DNA of 64,000 bases from Benincasa hispida (lineage: Eukaryota; Streptophyta; Magnoliopsida; Cucurbitales; Cucurbitaceae). A program made the translations under genes and the position numbers. This document shows, piece by piece, positions 37,553 through 49,809 of this stretch. The notes beneath the pieces are model-generated. The model saw only the letters and a list, made by a program, of their open reading frames with translations, did no database searches and was not told the origin of the DNA. The stretch is from NCBI RefSeq assembly GCF_009727055.1, contig NC_052351.1, positions 53,415,604-53,479,603 on the forward strand, given 5' to 3'. The first letter of the stretch is position 1, and each line of letters begins with the position of its first letter.

Positions 37553-37697
37553 CAGGTTGTACTTTTAATTTTCTTTTGAATTTTATACAGAATTGAATGG
37601 TGGGTAACTTACTACAATTTGAATATGTGTTTTGCAAAAAATAGATATATACGCATATTGGCACATTAGATTTAACGAATTTTGTTGATTTGATCAA

Positions 37698-40600
37698 TGT
37701 AAGGACTCAGTGTTTTAGACATTTATTATGTAAATTGGGTCTGTAAGTCCGAATCGTTCGTGGCAAAGTATTTTATATGAAAAAGGTTAAAAATAGAGGT
37801 GAAAGACAGATTTTAGAATGTAGACCCAAGAGGTTTCTATGCAGATTTTTGTCGTTCGTCATCTTTTGTGTACCGTTAAAAGATTTTGACTACCGTCGTC
37901 ATTGTTTGTGCATCATGGAAAGGTCATGATAGTTTTCTTCCATCCTGAACATGGTAGTTTTCTTCCGGCACAAATATGACAGTTGTTTTCCAACATTTCA
38001 AGGTAGGTTATTTTATTTTAAATTAAATTAAGGTAATTTATTTTAATATTTTTAATTAGGGTGTCAATATTTGGTCTATTATTGTTATATAGTTTTATTA
38101 TGCATGAGATGTATGTTTAATCATATTAATTAAATGTTGCATAAAGTATGTCATATAGTTTAAAATCTCACCATAGGTTAAGCATGTCATGCATCATATT
38201 TAAATGTAAGTATTATATTATATGATAGCATGTTTAGTTTTTTTCATTAGTATTAATATAAGAGTTATATTAATTAAAGAAAATGCATGATCATTGTAAA
38301 CCCCTAAACTTGTTTTACTAGTTAATTATGTTTAAGTCCTCTTAGTTATGTGTTAAAGCCTTTGTATGCATGTATTTATGATGTTTGTATTAGTTGAAGT
38401 AATATGAAAGCATAATGAGCATATATGTAAATGTTAAGAAGAGGGAAAAATTCCTAAGTGTTGAGGAAGAGTGCTCTCAGGTAGTTAAGGAGCAACCAAC
38501 ACTTAGTAGAATTTGAGAAATGGAGGCAAACAAGAGAGACGTGAAGCCAAGCCAAAGGAAGGCAAAAATTTTCTAAGTGTTAAAGTGTGATGCTCTCAGG
38601 TACTTAGAGGGCTGGAAAATGTTTAAGTATGGTACGTTAAGCTCTCGGGTGAGATGGAGCGAAATTGACCTTAGAAGAAAAACAGGGAGTTCCATGCAAT
38701 GAAGTCATCCCAAGCTATGCGGCCAAGTCATCCTAAGCTATGCAGTCGAGTACTCAAGAGGTTAAATATGACTCATGAAGCATGTGAAAGGCCATAAGGG
38801 AGGCTAGGTTGGCTATTGAATGAAATGAGGTGTTAGCCGAGAGGCTTAGAGGTTGACAAGCGAGACTGTCGTGGACTGATGCAATGACATTGTTGCTCGG
38901 ATGATACGATGAAGTATGTTATGAAAGTTAATGAAGGAAAGGTTAATCGGGCAAGGCTATGCAATCATGACTGATGAGCGATGACCAAGGAATGGCTTAA
39001 GTGGTCGCAAGCCCTATGTGATAAAGATAAGTAGAAGAGTTTAGCTTAATCAATTAATAAGTGGGACCTGTGGCAGTGTTAAAACATTAACTAGGATTAA
39101 TGGTCCAGGTGGCATTTAATTAAGCCAAGTTTGCATGCAAGCCTAAATATAAATAGGTCTTACAAAGAAGTAATCTGTTTGGCCAAATTTTCAAAGGTCT
39201 AAGGGGAGGTAGTGCTACCACTTGAAGTTCAGTTGTATTGAATAATCTTGGACAAGTTTGAGAGGTTAGAGGATTTCCAGCCTAATTAGAGGGATTTGAT
39301 GATCGAATTCTAAGGCAACTGCATCCCAAGGATAAACAAGCAGCTGACCGGACAAGGTATGTGATGACATACATAAACGAGGTGTAAGCGTGAAGTGGGG
39401 CATGAGGTTACACAGAGGAAAGTGTTAGCAGTTGAGGCATGCTAAGCGTGACGCGCGGCGAATGTTTAACACATAGGCACAGAAGGGGTTTTAGCGGTTA
39501 TGGAGCACCCGTGAACGAGGGTTGCTATCTTTCAGTCAAGAGTAAGGGCAAACGCAAATAGGAAAGGCGTACAGACCTTTGGGGAAGTAACCTAAGACAA
39601 TGAGTGACTAGTTTTATGAATGTTTTCCATGAAATTTATCAAATGGATTTCAGTGCATAGTTATTTTAACATATTATTTTTACAACATGATCTCCTCAAC
39701 ACATGCCTAGTACAAAGGAAGTTGTGTTGACCGCATGATCCATAAAATGTTCAAAAGCTCATATTTTATATGTGAAAATTGCATGTGGTTTCAATAAATT
39801 TTATGCTCATATTTTGGAATGCGATGAATCTCCACATGGAACCTTATAAGTATGTCTAAATATTATATAATGCTATGCGATGACATGCAAATCATAATGT
39901 TTAGATAAAGTACCATAAATATGTGATTTACTGAACATGATTTCTGAAATGCTGAAATGTTTTATGCTTGTACAAACCCTACTCCAAGATGTATGGTACC
40001 GAAGGTATGGTAAGGTACTCAACTATATTAAGGATCCCTAATGTTGAAGGTTTGGTCAGGTAGATAGGATCTCATTCCAGTATCTATGTGCAAGTAAGAT
40101 TTACATTATTGACGTTGATGAGATCGAGCAAAAGGTCTCTCTCACAACTAAGGCAATGAGGTGATTAAGCAAAATGGCTCTCCCTCCTATCCAGGCATAG
40201 GAGTATGGGTATTTTACTGTGAAATTATAATGGAATATGTTATTAAGGTTTTCATGTTATGATTTTCTGTATAATCAATTTATGTTTTATAACCCTAAAC
40301 CATGAGAATGTAAATGTTTGTGAAAGTGTGTTTATTTAAAAAATAATCCCTCTTTATGTATTTTAAGCTCACTTTTTCAAATGTTTTTCTCCCCTAGGTA
40401 GCAGTCGATGCACCGAAGCCTAGTCATTCTGCCAATCAATCACTATACAAGGATATCAGAGATCTTGAAGTCTAGGTGGTCCATCAAGTTTTGCTTAGTC
40501 TTTAAGTTTGCCATCTACATATCAAGAGAATCAGGGTTGAACTTCAAGTCTAATAATGTAAATGTTAGCACATGTTCTTACTATAACTGCTATGTAAATA

Positions 40601-40809
40601 AATGTTGATATTCTGATCAGTAGTATCTATATAGTTAAGTTATTGCTGAGTTAGGAGTGAATCTGTTATAAGTTATAAACTGTTTATCAGATTGGTAGGT
40701 GCTAAGGTTACATATCTATGTTGGGCAGTAGTTGTCATAAGAGGGTTGGCAACCGTTGTTTTCTCACCTCTTCTTGAGTCAGGAGGATAATTTGGGAAGG
40801 AGTGTGACA
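37698..40809 (+). mobile_element. Gypsy LTR, second family, probably a solo LTR nested in Copia leader
   Basis: Begins TGTAAGGACTCAGTG at 37698 and ends GGAGTGTGACA at 40809 (3112 bases). Flanks ATCAA (37693-37697) and ATCAT (40810-40814) agree at 4 of 5 bases, consistent with an aged target duplication of a solo LTR. GCG-rich middle (38.9-39.4 kb); the last 200 bases resemble those of the minus-strand copy at 32539. After the right flank the sequence is not the expected continuation of the Copia leader, so a later rearrangement must have occurred or the flank match is chance. Confidence 0.6.
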
Positions 40810-40814
40810 ATCAT

Positions 40815-40903
40815 GCATTACAAGAACACACCCATTTTTCAACGCTTGAAATCATCAAAAAAATTGTAAAAGATGCGTCGGGAGATCAACTCCCGACGAC
40901 CAA
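40815..40903. mobile_element. Short CACTA-like end
   Basis: GCATTACAAGAACACACCCA resembles a CACTACAAGAAA terminus, and CGTCGGGAGATCAACTCCCG (followed by ACG) at about 40877-40899 is a subterminal hairpin with arms CGTCGGGAG/CTCCCGACG. It is wedged between the Gypsy LTR and the Copia pol fragment. Evidence is two short motifs only. Confidence 0.35.
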
Positions 40904-42560
40904 ATATTCCGAGATCTGGATGTCTGTTTGAACCCATAGATTGATCGATTCAGCTTGCAAACTTTTTGCTCTTGACTTTGGGCTATGAACCCCTTGGGCT
41001 AGGACATAAAGATATTCTCCTTAAGATTGTCATTCACAAAAGTAGTCTTGACATCCATTTTCCATATCTCATAGTCATAGTATGTGGCTATGGACAAGAT
41101 AATTCTTATAGACTTAAGCATAGCAATAAGGAAAAAAACTTCCTCGTAGTCAACCCATTTCCTTTGGGTATAACCCTTTGCTACAAGTCTAGCTTTGAAG
41201 ATCTATACCTTTCCAGCTACATCTCTCTTTCTTTTGTAGATCCATTTACACCCTATGGGTTTGACCCTTTTAGGTAAATCTACAAGCTCTCATACTGAAT
41301 TAGAGCACATGGACTCCATTTCAAGGTCCATGGCTTTCACCTATTGGTTTTTGTCTACGTCATTCATCGCCTATTTATACGACAATAGATCCTCAACACC
41401 ATCATCTAGTATGACAACTTGAGTTTCAGTTAAACCCAAGTAACGGTCAGGTTGTATCACAACCTTTCCACTGTGTCGAGGCACTCTCAACGATTAAGAA
41501 GGACAAGACTGGCCTAAAGTGTTGGTTCCTTCATTAAATCTTGATGAAGAACCAGCTTCATCAAAAACCCTTGTTGATTCGTCAGTAACTTCACTTAATA
41601 CTACTTTGTTACGTGGTTTATGATCTCTCATGTGGTCTTCCTCTAAAAATGTAGCGTTTGTCGATACCAACACTTTATTTTCTTAAGGGTCATAGAACAG
41701 ACCACCTCTTGTTTCCTTAGTGTAACCAACAAATTGGCACAATCTTGAATGAGGTTCCAAATTCTTAGAATTTGTCACTAACACATGTACTGGACAACTC
41801 CAGATTCTGAAATAACGTAAACTCGGTTTGTTCAAGTTGTAAACTTCATAACTCGAAACGTGTTTCAGATAAACTTTACAAGGGAACATTGTTCAAGTTT
41901 TAAACTACGGTCTCTATTGCATACCCTCAAAACGAGTAAGGCAATTGAGCATAGCTCATCATAGAACGAATCATATCCAATAAGGTTCTATTTCTCCTTT
42001 CTGATAGACCGTCATGCTGAGGTGTACTAGGTGCTGAGAGTTGGGATTGAATTCCATGTTCAATCAAATAGTCCTAGAATTCTAAATCATGCACTCTCAA
42101 CCCGATCATATCGAAATATTTTAATTTTTTTACCTAATAGGGTTTCAACTTCAACCTTATACTCTTTGAACTTTTCAAAAACTTCGGACTTATGTTCCAT
42201 TAGGTATGAGTAACTATACTTCGAATAATCATCTATAAAATAGATGAAGTATTCGTACCCTCCTCTAACATTTACATTCATCGGATCACATAGATTCGAA
42301 TGTATGAGCTCTAAGGGCTCTTTGGCTCTATAACTTTTTCCACTAAAAAGTCTTTTAGTCATTTTTCCTTCAAGATAAGATTCACATGGAGATAATGAAT
42401 CATTTTCTAACTTGCTTAGAAGTCCATTCTTTATCAATCTCCATGTATGTATCATTGTTACTTGGAGAAATTTTTCGCCTTTTAGTTTGAGTATTAGTCG
42501 TTTTAAACATCTCATGATTTAAAAGTGCTTTTGATTCAGTTGGTCTTAACACATAAAAGT
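40904..42560 (-). pseudogene. Copia polyprotein fragment: integrase to reverse transcriptase
   Basis: Minus strand, right to left: a GAG-pre-integrase part (LKLKGEKF..TMIHTWRLIKNG then CESYLEGKMTKRLFSGK), then the integrase core (ELIHSNLCDPMNVNVRGGYE, YFIYFIDDYSKYSYSYLM). Next come SAPSTPQHDGLSERRNRTLL with NRTLLDMIRSMMSYAQLPYS, VGYTKETRGGLFYDP, and the start of reverse transcriptase (ELVDLPKRVKPIGCKWIYKR, KVCKLNRSIYG). Numerous stops and frameshifts show it is dead. It ends inside RT at the CACTA-like scrap and, at its start, joins a Copia LTR of opposite orientation. Confidence 0.85.
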
Positions 42561-45329
42561 GCTTTTGTCTTCCACTATAAGGATCAGTGGTACTTAAGGA
42601 GTTAGATGTAACTATAGAGGAAAAATGGTAATTTTGGTCTAGTTGTACTTACGAGCATTTTGTGAAGGGTTATTGTACTGTTGATTTGTTACATCCGATG
42701 GACATAGAAATATATATCTGTAGTGTGAAGAGTACAACTGTTGGTCTTTAGTGGAGTGCCCGACTGTAAAATCCTAATCCTAAATCTAGATGGTAGTGGG
42801 AGGAAAAGTTCTAAGTAGTTGAATGGGTTGCTTAGTAGTAACTAATAAAAGTTTGGCTAAGAATATTAAAAGAAGATATGCGTAAATATTAATATTGCGT
42901 TGGTCTTGTGCTAAATAAGATGTTGGCTATGCATTGGTTCTAAACATTTAGAGGTTATTTGAGAAAGTCAAAATGTGACCAAGAGGAGCACATACGGCAG
43001 CAAGTGTCTTTAGAGGCTAAGAACAACACATGCGATGACCTTAAGTTGCGCTGAACGTTGGACATGATGGATGCAGTGGTAGCGCCAAAGGCTTGCGGTC
43101 AAGGGAACGCGTTGGTAGTTACGGCAATGCGAGGACATGTGCTGACGCGAAGGCATGCGTTAATGCGGATCAAGGCATGTAGTGATGGAGGCTTGTGGCG
43201 ATGGTGATATGCGATGATTGTCGAAGGTATGCATTGACGCTATGCAGCAATGCTAAGCGTTGATAGCATGCGACGAGGCTATGCCTAATGACATGCAGTG
43301 AGGCTATGCATTGAGGGTAATCGACGGCCCTGCTACATGAGAGTGTGTGGCCAAAGGACATGTGGTATTGCGATCAACGGTCTGCATGGATGCAGCTGAG
43401 GGAATGCGTTGACAAGTAGCGATGGATGCGGCAGTACTACGCAATAGCACATGACAATGGATGCGTTGGATACGATGGAAGCGACAGTACCATTCGGTGA
43501 TATATGGCAATACTATGTGTTGGTAATGTGCTATGCGATGGATGTGTTATGCGGTAATAGTTAAGGGGATAAGCCAAGGGAACACAAGAATGGGTGAACG
43601 CATGTACCCAAAGGGACTGTCTAGTTTTAGTAAGGTTGCGGTGATCAGATGGATGCATTGATGAACGTAAAATTGGTTTGCAGACATAAGGATATACGTT
43701 CATAAGTTATGCTAAATTATCTGAATAAACATTCTTAGACACTAAGAAGATGAGGTGGCGAAAGGATATTTCATGCAAAATGACTCTTATCAACTTAAGC
43801 AGGAGGTGTTAGGCTGAGATTACATGCAAAGTAAACAATTTTGTTGGCAAACTAAGATTAATCCAACTCAAAGCACTGCTGGCAAAGAATTAGTGTTGGC
43901 ACCTTAAAGGAAAGACATTTGGATCTTGAGTTATCGCAAGGGGGAAAGCCCAGGGTATCTATAAATAGAAGGGCTTGCCGTGAACAATCAACTCGTGCCA
44001 TTTCCAAAATTCCAGTGTTAAAAGCTTAAATAGAGAGTTAAGTTTAAGTACTTAGGCTGACATTGTAATTAGAGTTCGGAGGGATCAAAAGTTGCATTGA
44101 CAAGTTTGAAGGTTCAAACAGACGCATCAGCCTGTACCAGCACAACGCACGGACGCATCAACCTGCACCAGCCCAACGCATCGACCGTGATGTCTCGGCC
44201 ATCAGCGCAACGCAGCATGCGTGCCTTCTGCGCAAAGCCTAACGCTGCAACCACCTGTCAGCACCTTTGCACGCACGGGCCACGGTTGGAATAACCCCTA
44301 ATCGGCTTATTTGAGGTTTTGACTGAAGTTTTGAGTAGGGTAAGCTGGTTTTGTTAATATAAAAAGGTATTTTGAATGTTTTGATATTATTTAGTGACAT
44401 AATAGTATTAATTGAAAATTTTCATTGAAATAGAGGAAATCTCAGGGAAACACTCCCAAAGTAAATTGCAGTAGGAAGCCTTACAAACGATAATGGTTAT
44501 TATGAATAATGCATTGCTGTAAATATGAATGTATAGGTATGAACAAAGATGCATGATTTTGATGTCACTATGTTTACCTTGATATTGCCTGTATAATTGT
44601 GATGGAAACTAAAATTATACCCGGGATATATTGTTAGCATGCTTGAAAAGGGTACTTGATGGAAAAATATAGTCGGCTTCGGTCGGCGGGAAATAATAGT
44701 CGATTCCGACCAACGGGAAAGATAGTCAAGTTACCTAAGCATAGCTAGCGGAAAATAATTGGTCGATGTGCACATTGGCGGGAAAATGAGTATAGGAAAA
44801 GTTTCCATGAAAGTTATTATCATTATTATGTTGGTTTATATTATAATCATGCCAAGAATAAAATATGGTTTGGTGGGAAATGATTGATCAGCGATTTAGC
44901 TACAAAAATATATATGAACTGTTGATAATGTAATCATTGACTCTATGATGATTTCCCAAAAATATATTTTGTAATCAAAGTTATTGATATTTTAAAAGGT
45001 ACCACTCACTGGGCTTATTAGCTCACGCTTTCCAAATGTTTTTCTTTCTCCCCCCTCCAGGAAGCGGAGCGGAACATTCAGGGAAGAGTCATTCAACCAC
45101 CAAAGACCAGGAAATTGATAATCTTTTAGGGTATATCTCGAATTGTGTATAGAAAACTTGTAGGAAAGTTAGACTACATGTATAATAATTGTATGGTTAT
45201 TATAGACATGTCAAAGTCTCTAATCTCTAATAAATAAAAAATAAAAGTATCAACTGTCCTAAAATTAGATTAGTATGTCTTTATGCTCTCTCCTAAGTCT
45301 TGGGCTAGGGCTCGGGAGGGGGTGTGACA

Positions 45330-45841
45330 ACTTGGTATCAAAGTAAAGGTTTAAAACCTGGGAAAGTTGAGTCTAGCATAGTATAAATCAAAATCAGAGA
45401 TAGTAAAAAGGGAAAAAGGGTAAGTTAATGCCAAACCAGTGCCGGGGAAAAAGGCTTACCTAGGGTATGGAAGCTGGGTAGTACTGGAAACCGATTTAGG
45501 TCAAAACATTAAAAAAAAAAAAATGGATAGATAAGATGATGTACAGTAAAGGAAACCTGAGATGAATAACAAAGGTCTTGGTAGGATTAGGAAAGAAATA
45601 GAGGATACTAGGTGGGTATCAAAAATATTTAGTAACGAAAAATCTCGAGGAAAGGAAAATAAGATTAGTAAAAATTAGATAGTAACCTAAATAATGTCCA
45701 CTGTAGGAAATGGATCCGAGCAAAAAGACCTGGTGGTGGTACGACTCCCAGATGTAGGAAGCCAACCACGACGCTAACTCAAGGGAAAACCTTAAGATAT
45801 CTTAACATAGCTTAAATAATAATATTGAACACTCTACTTCC
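45330..45841 (+). other. Leader of the nested Gypsy element
   Basis: Between the primer-binding site and the zinc-knuckle frame. Purine-rich, with GGAAAGTTGAGTCTAGCATA and the A run near 45511-45523. No open frame of significance; it probably carried the packaging signal of the element, which is inference. Confidence 0.4.
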
Positions 45842-46369
45842 ATGACTAATACAAGATTAACAGAGTCCCGAAGTAATAAGAGATGTTCTAGATGTGGCAA
45901 AAACCACGGCGGTCCATGCTTAATGGGGACCGGAATTTTTTACGGTTGTGGTAAGTACGGCCACATTCGAAAGAATTGTTATTATTTCCAGAAGAAAACC
46001 AGAGAGATACAGGAGCAGTTCCAGCAGGAGATAGTTGGAGGCTCAAGTAGCGGAAGCAATAACGTAATGCCAGACCTAGCAATATATCAAGAGTTTAAAG
46101 GAGTCAATGTGGTTGGAAACTCCTCTCAAGAATGGGCACGAGCAGCGAAAAAGGACATTCCTTGACGAATAGTGATCGAATTCGAGGAACAACCTACAAT
46201 TGAATCCAGCAATGTAGAATCTTACAAATTTTGTATCTTCTGCAAAGAAATTGGCCACGTACAAGAAAGGTGTCCGTGGAGGGACGATCGAATGCAAATT
46301 AACTATGAAAATCTATATCTACACGATAGAAAGCAGATAGAAAACTTTGAAAGACTAAAAAGCAATTAA
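45842..46369 (+). pseudogene. Extra zinc-knuckle module upstream of gag
   Basis: First frame (45842-46165) reads RCSRCGKNHGGPCLMGTGIF then YGCGKYGHIRKNC, a paired zinc knuckle as at the end of chromovirus-type gag. A second frame (about 46172-46369) has CIFCKEIGHVQERC (CX2CX4HX4C). Both lie before the main gag domain, whose own knuckle is at 47.36-47.46 kb. They are separated by a stop at 46163-46165 (TGA). This order is unusual and suggests a duplication or a join of two gag ends. Confidence 0.7.
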
Positions 46370-46469
46370 AGATTTAAGCAGGCTTTAGATGTATATGACC
46401 TGTGTATATAAATAAAAAGTAATATGTTTTATTTGATAATGCATGTTTAATTTATATGTGATTGTTTGT

Positions 46470-47661
46470 AGTTAAAATGTTGAAAAGTGGGAAACGTAGA
46501 ACCGGGCAACCCTCTGGAGATGAAGGTGAAAGTGCCTCAAGTCGTCCAAGGGAAAGGACGAGAGAAGAAGAACAAATGGATAAATTTACCCAAAGACTCC
46601 AAGAAAGTTTGGGAAATATACAACCTAATCCCCATAAAAAAAATATGGGATAGAACGATTGAAATCGTTGGGAGCTACAAACTTCGAAGGAACAACAGAC
46701 CCTGCGGATGCAGAAGTCTAGATGAATCAATTAGAAAAATGTTTTGGGATAATGAGATGTCCTGGAAATAGAAAGGTGAGTCTTGGAACTTTCTTATTAC
46801 AAAAACAGGCTGAAGATTGGTGGAAATTACTAAAGAATAAAAGAAGAGACCAAGAAGAGATCTGTTGGGAAGAATTTCGAGAAGCGTTCTTCGAAAGATT
46901 ATATCCTCGATTGTTTCGAGATATGAAACGAGATGAGTTCCTACAGCTCATGCAGGGAAACATGACTGTAGCAGAATATGAATTAAAGTATACTGAGTTA
47001 TCCAAGTATGCTTTAAACATAATTGTGGATGAAAAAGAGCGCTGTAGGAGGTTTGAATTGGGATTAAGACAAGAGATCCGAACTCCTGTGACAGCAACCG
47101 TGGAGTGGGGAGAATTCTCAAAATTAGTGGAAGCAGCAATGAGAGTAGAAAAAAGTCTAGCGGCAGAAGAACTAAGACCAAAGAGGGACTCATCAACGAA
47201 CAGGTGCGGAGGGAAGAGCGAAGAAATTTTACTCCCAGGATAGAAAGTAGAAATGTGTGGAAAAGAAGAGGAATTACAAATACTAAAGCAGACTCCGAAC
47301 TAGAAAGCCAGATAAAGGAGTCAATGGTGAGTGTAAATCAAAAACCTAGATGCCCGATCTGTAATAAATACCACTGGAAAAAATGTTGGGAGAAAACCCA
47401 AGAATGAACACATACATATTTTAAGTGTGGCAAACCAGGACATTTTAAACGAGAGTGCCCCCAGTTGATGGAAGCTGGAAATATACAACCACAGAACAAC
47501 CTAGGAATGAAACCAACAATTGTCGAAGGAGGATAGAGTGCTGGAGGAAGAAGAGAGGAAACAGGAAAAATGACGTTGGGACAATTATATGGGTTAACTC
47601 AAACTAGGGAGGAAGATATACCAGACGTTGGAAAAGGGAAAGAGAAAATTTTAGAGAACTA
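46470..47661 (+). pseudogene. Gypsy gag gene (chromovirus-like), broken
   Basis: The N-terminal part is charged (SGDEGESASSRPRERTREEE). Then comes the gag domain, ERLKSLGATNFEGTTDPADA, with a stop (TAG near 46719) where the family has Trp. It continues LEKCFGIMRCPGNRKVSLGT, FLLQKQAEDWWKLL, FREAFFERLYP and MQGNMTVAEYELKYTELSKY. The end has the zinc knuckle CPICNKYHWKKCW and, after a TGA near 47405, YFKCGKPGHFKRECP. At least one frameshift (near 47190) and two stops are needed to read it through. Structural capsid/nucleocapsid role in a virus-like particle is inferred from the family. Confidence 0.85.
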
Positions 47662-49337
47662 GGACAGAAGTTGTTATATAATGAAACTCTGTTAAGTAAA
47701 TCAATTAATAAAATTTGTTTGTAAAATATGATTGGCTTAATTTCGAGGACGAAATTATATTTAAAGGGGTGGTGAATGTAAGATCCTAATCTTAAATCTA
47801 GATGGTAATGGGAGGAAAAATTCTAAGTAGTTGAATGGGTTGCTTAGTAGTAACTAATAAAAGTTTGGCTAAGAATATTAAAAGAAGATATGCGTAAATA
47901 TTAATATTGCATTGGTCTTGTACTAAATAAGATGTTGGCTATGTGTTGGTGCTAAACATTTAGAGGTTATATGAACTGGTGATAATGTAATCGTTGACTC
48001 TGTAATGATTTCCCAAAAATATATTTTGTAATCAAAGTTATTGATATTTTAAAAGGCACCATTCACTGGACTTATTAGCTCACGCATTCCAAATGTGTTT
48101 CTCCCCCTCCCTCCCCCTCCGGTAGCGGAGCGGAGCATTCAGGGAAGAGTCATTCAACCACCAAAGACTAGGAACTTGGTAATCTTTCAGGGCATGTCTC
48201 GAATTGTGTAATAGAAAACTTGTAGGAAAGTTAGACTACATGTTTAATATTGGTATGGTTATTGTAGACATGTCAAAGTCTCTAATCTCTAATAAATAAA
48301 AAGTAAAAGTATCAACTGTCCTAAAATTAGATTAATATGTCTTCATGCTCTCTCCTAAGTCTTGGGCTAGGGCTCGAGAGGGGGTGTGACACTGACAATT
48401 AATGGGTGGTGAATAATTTAATTAAAGAGTTTAATATTATTCACATACCATTGGAACTTCAAGCTACAGGTCCATGAGGTCCCCTCGGTAGCTCAACGGG
48501 ATTTGTTGAGAATCAGTTTTTGGATTAATTTGAATTATTCAAATTAATTGAGGGATTTAATTAATTATATATGATATAGTTAATTTAAATATAATATTAA
48601 TGAGAGAAAATAAATATTTGAATATGATTTAAATATTAATTATATGAATTGGAATCATATTATTAAATTTAATGTAAATGTGATTTACATTAGATGTTAT
48701 TGGTGAGAGAAATGAAACTATAGATTATATTGTATTTGATACAATATAGAAACTATAGGTTATATGTTATATTTGATATAACATATAGTTTAATATGTAT
48801 ATTATATGATAAGGTAGTTTTATATATATATATATTAAATGTTTTGTCAATTAAATATTTTTTTATTTTTTTTTAAGAAAAACTAATTATGGGAGGGAGT
48901 TGTAACTCCTTTCCCACCTTTTACTATCTCAGACATGAGAGTGGGGAAGCCCCCAGATTATGTGCAGTGATTGTGAAAAAGGGATTCAAAAATTCTCTCT
49001 ACATAGAAACGTACTGTGAATATTTTCTACCTCCTTCTCCTCTCTTTCAATTTTCTATTCCTACCTAAACCCAAAATAGTCAGAGCCCTACTCCTCCTGG
49101 GTTCTCATCCTGAGAATATTGTGGTAGCTTTTGTGGTTGTGTCCATCTGGAGATCAAGGGATTTCAATTGAAGTTTTGTTCTTCAAAAGTAAGGGTTTTT
49201 TAACCCTATTTTAATTCTTATGTTACTTGTTAATAACATGTTGTATTTTGTTAAATGCATATTTTTGTTCTCTTCTTCTGTACAATTTTATTTTGTGAAA
49301 TTTTGGGAAAAATTGGGACGATCCGCTTCCGCTCATG

Positions 49338-49809
49338 GTCCCTTCACAAGGTTCCTTCACCTAAGTCATCCTAGTGAAATAGAAACCTAAACTAGTCAAT
49401 GGAGTTACATCTAGTGGTTACTATTTCGGGGTTCAGCCTTATGCAAACTCATTGCATAGGATACCTTCACTTGCATGTCCTCTACACGAACGTGTTGGAT
49501 CATTGCATTTGTATCAAATACAAAGCGTGTCGTATCCATAATGTCACCAAGATAAGGTACCTAGCTTTATCCATATACTATAGACCCTTTAGATTGTATC
49601 TTGAACACTAATCCCCGTATGTCTCCGCATACAGTTCAAGACTCATACAATAGTCTAGGATGTTAGTTTATTGAATTAGGGTTATTTAGGCAAGATAAAT
49701 ACAAGGTAAAAAATAACTATTTGTTGTAATAAACATTAATAATACTTTATTAATGATTAGTCAAAAGTTATATTTACTATCTACGAGTTTTATGGCATAA
49801 AACCCAACA
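49338..49809 (-). mobile_element. Copia LTR, 5' part (minus strand)
   Basis: On the minus strand it starts TGTTGGGTTTTATGCCATAA at 49809 and runs to the block mirrored as CCTAAGTCATCCTAGTGAAA near 49360. It directly follows the plus-strand LTR ending at 49335, so the two are tail to tail. The rest of this LTR (AT-rich centre and 3' part) is missing. Confidence 0.7.

Larger units (their letters stand above)
42765..48391 (+). mobile_element. Nested Ty3/Gypsy element, gag-only, with unequal LTRs
   Basis: 5' LTR 42765-45329 (2565 bases, TGTAAAATCC..GTGTGACA); primer site TGGTATCAAAGT at 45333-45344 (10 of 12 to initiator tRNA-Met). The internal region is about 2.4 kb, followed by ATTTCGAGGACGAAATTATA and AAGGGGTGG before the 3' LTR at 47777-48391 (615 bases, TGTAAGATCC..GTGTGACA). 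Flanks CCGAC/CTGAC fit an old 5-base duplication. The two LTR heads (about 194 bases) and tails (about 420) align closely, but the 3' LTR lacks about 1.95 kb of the 5' LTR's GCG-rich middle. Internally only gag is present: protease, RT and integrase are absent, so it must have moved with another element's enzymes, if pol was not lost after insertion. Confidence 0.88.
42567..49335 (+). mobile_element. Copia LTR (plus) split by a nested Gypsy element
   Basis: Left part 42567-42764 starts mid-LTR (GGATCAGTGGTACTTAAGGA) and reaches TTTAGTGGAGTGCCCGAC. The right part 48392-49335 resumes CTGACAATTAATGGGTGGTG and AATTTAATTAAAGAGTTTAA, crosses the AT-rich centre, and ends CGATCCGCTTCCGCTCA. Removing the Gypsy element gives a normal order for this family. 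The 5' quarter of the LTR is missing and a minus-strand Copia pol fragment precedes it. Confidence 0.8.

Noticed and set aside
40860..40910. Possible rho-independent-type terminator hairpin or regulatory RNA
   Set aside because: The CGTCGGGAG/CTCCCGACG hairpin is better explained as a subterminal repeat of a CACTA-like end in a plant genome.
43170..43703. His/Ser-rich frames on the minus strand
   Set aside because: They fall inside the GCG-rich middle of the nested Gypsy 5' LTR and are absent from the deleted 3' LTR; no family resemblance.
46172..46369. Stand-alone small zinc-finger protein
   Set aside because: The CX2CX4HX4C motif is a retroviral-type knuckle located inside the nested Gypsy element, so it is counted as part of that element.
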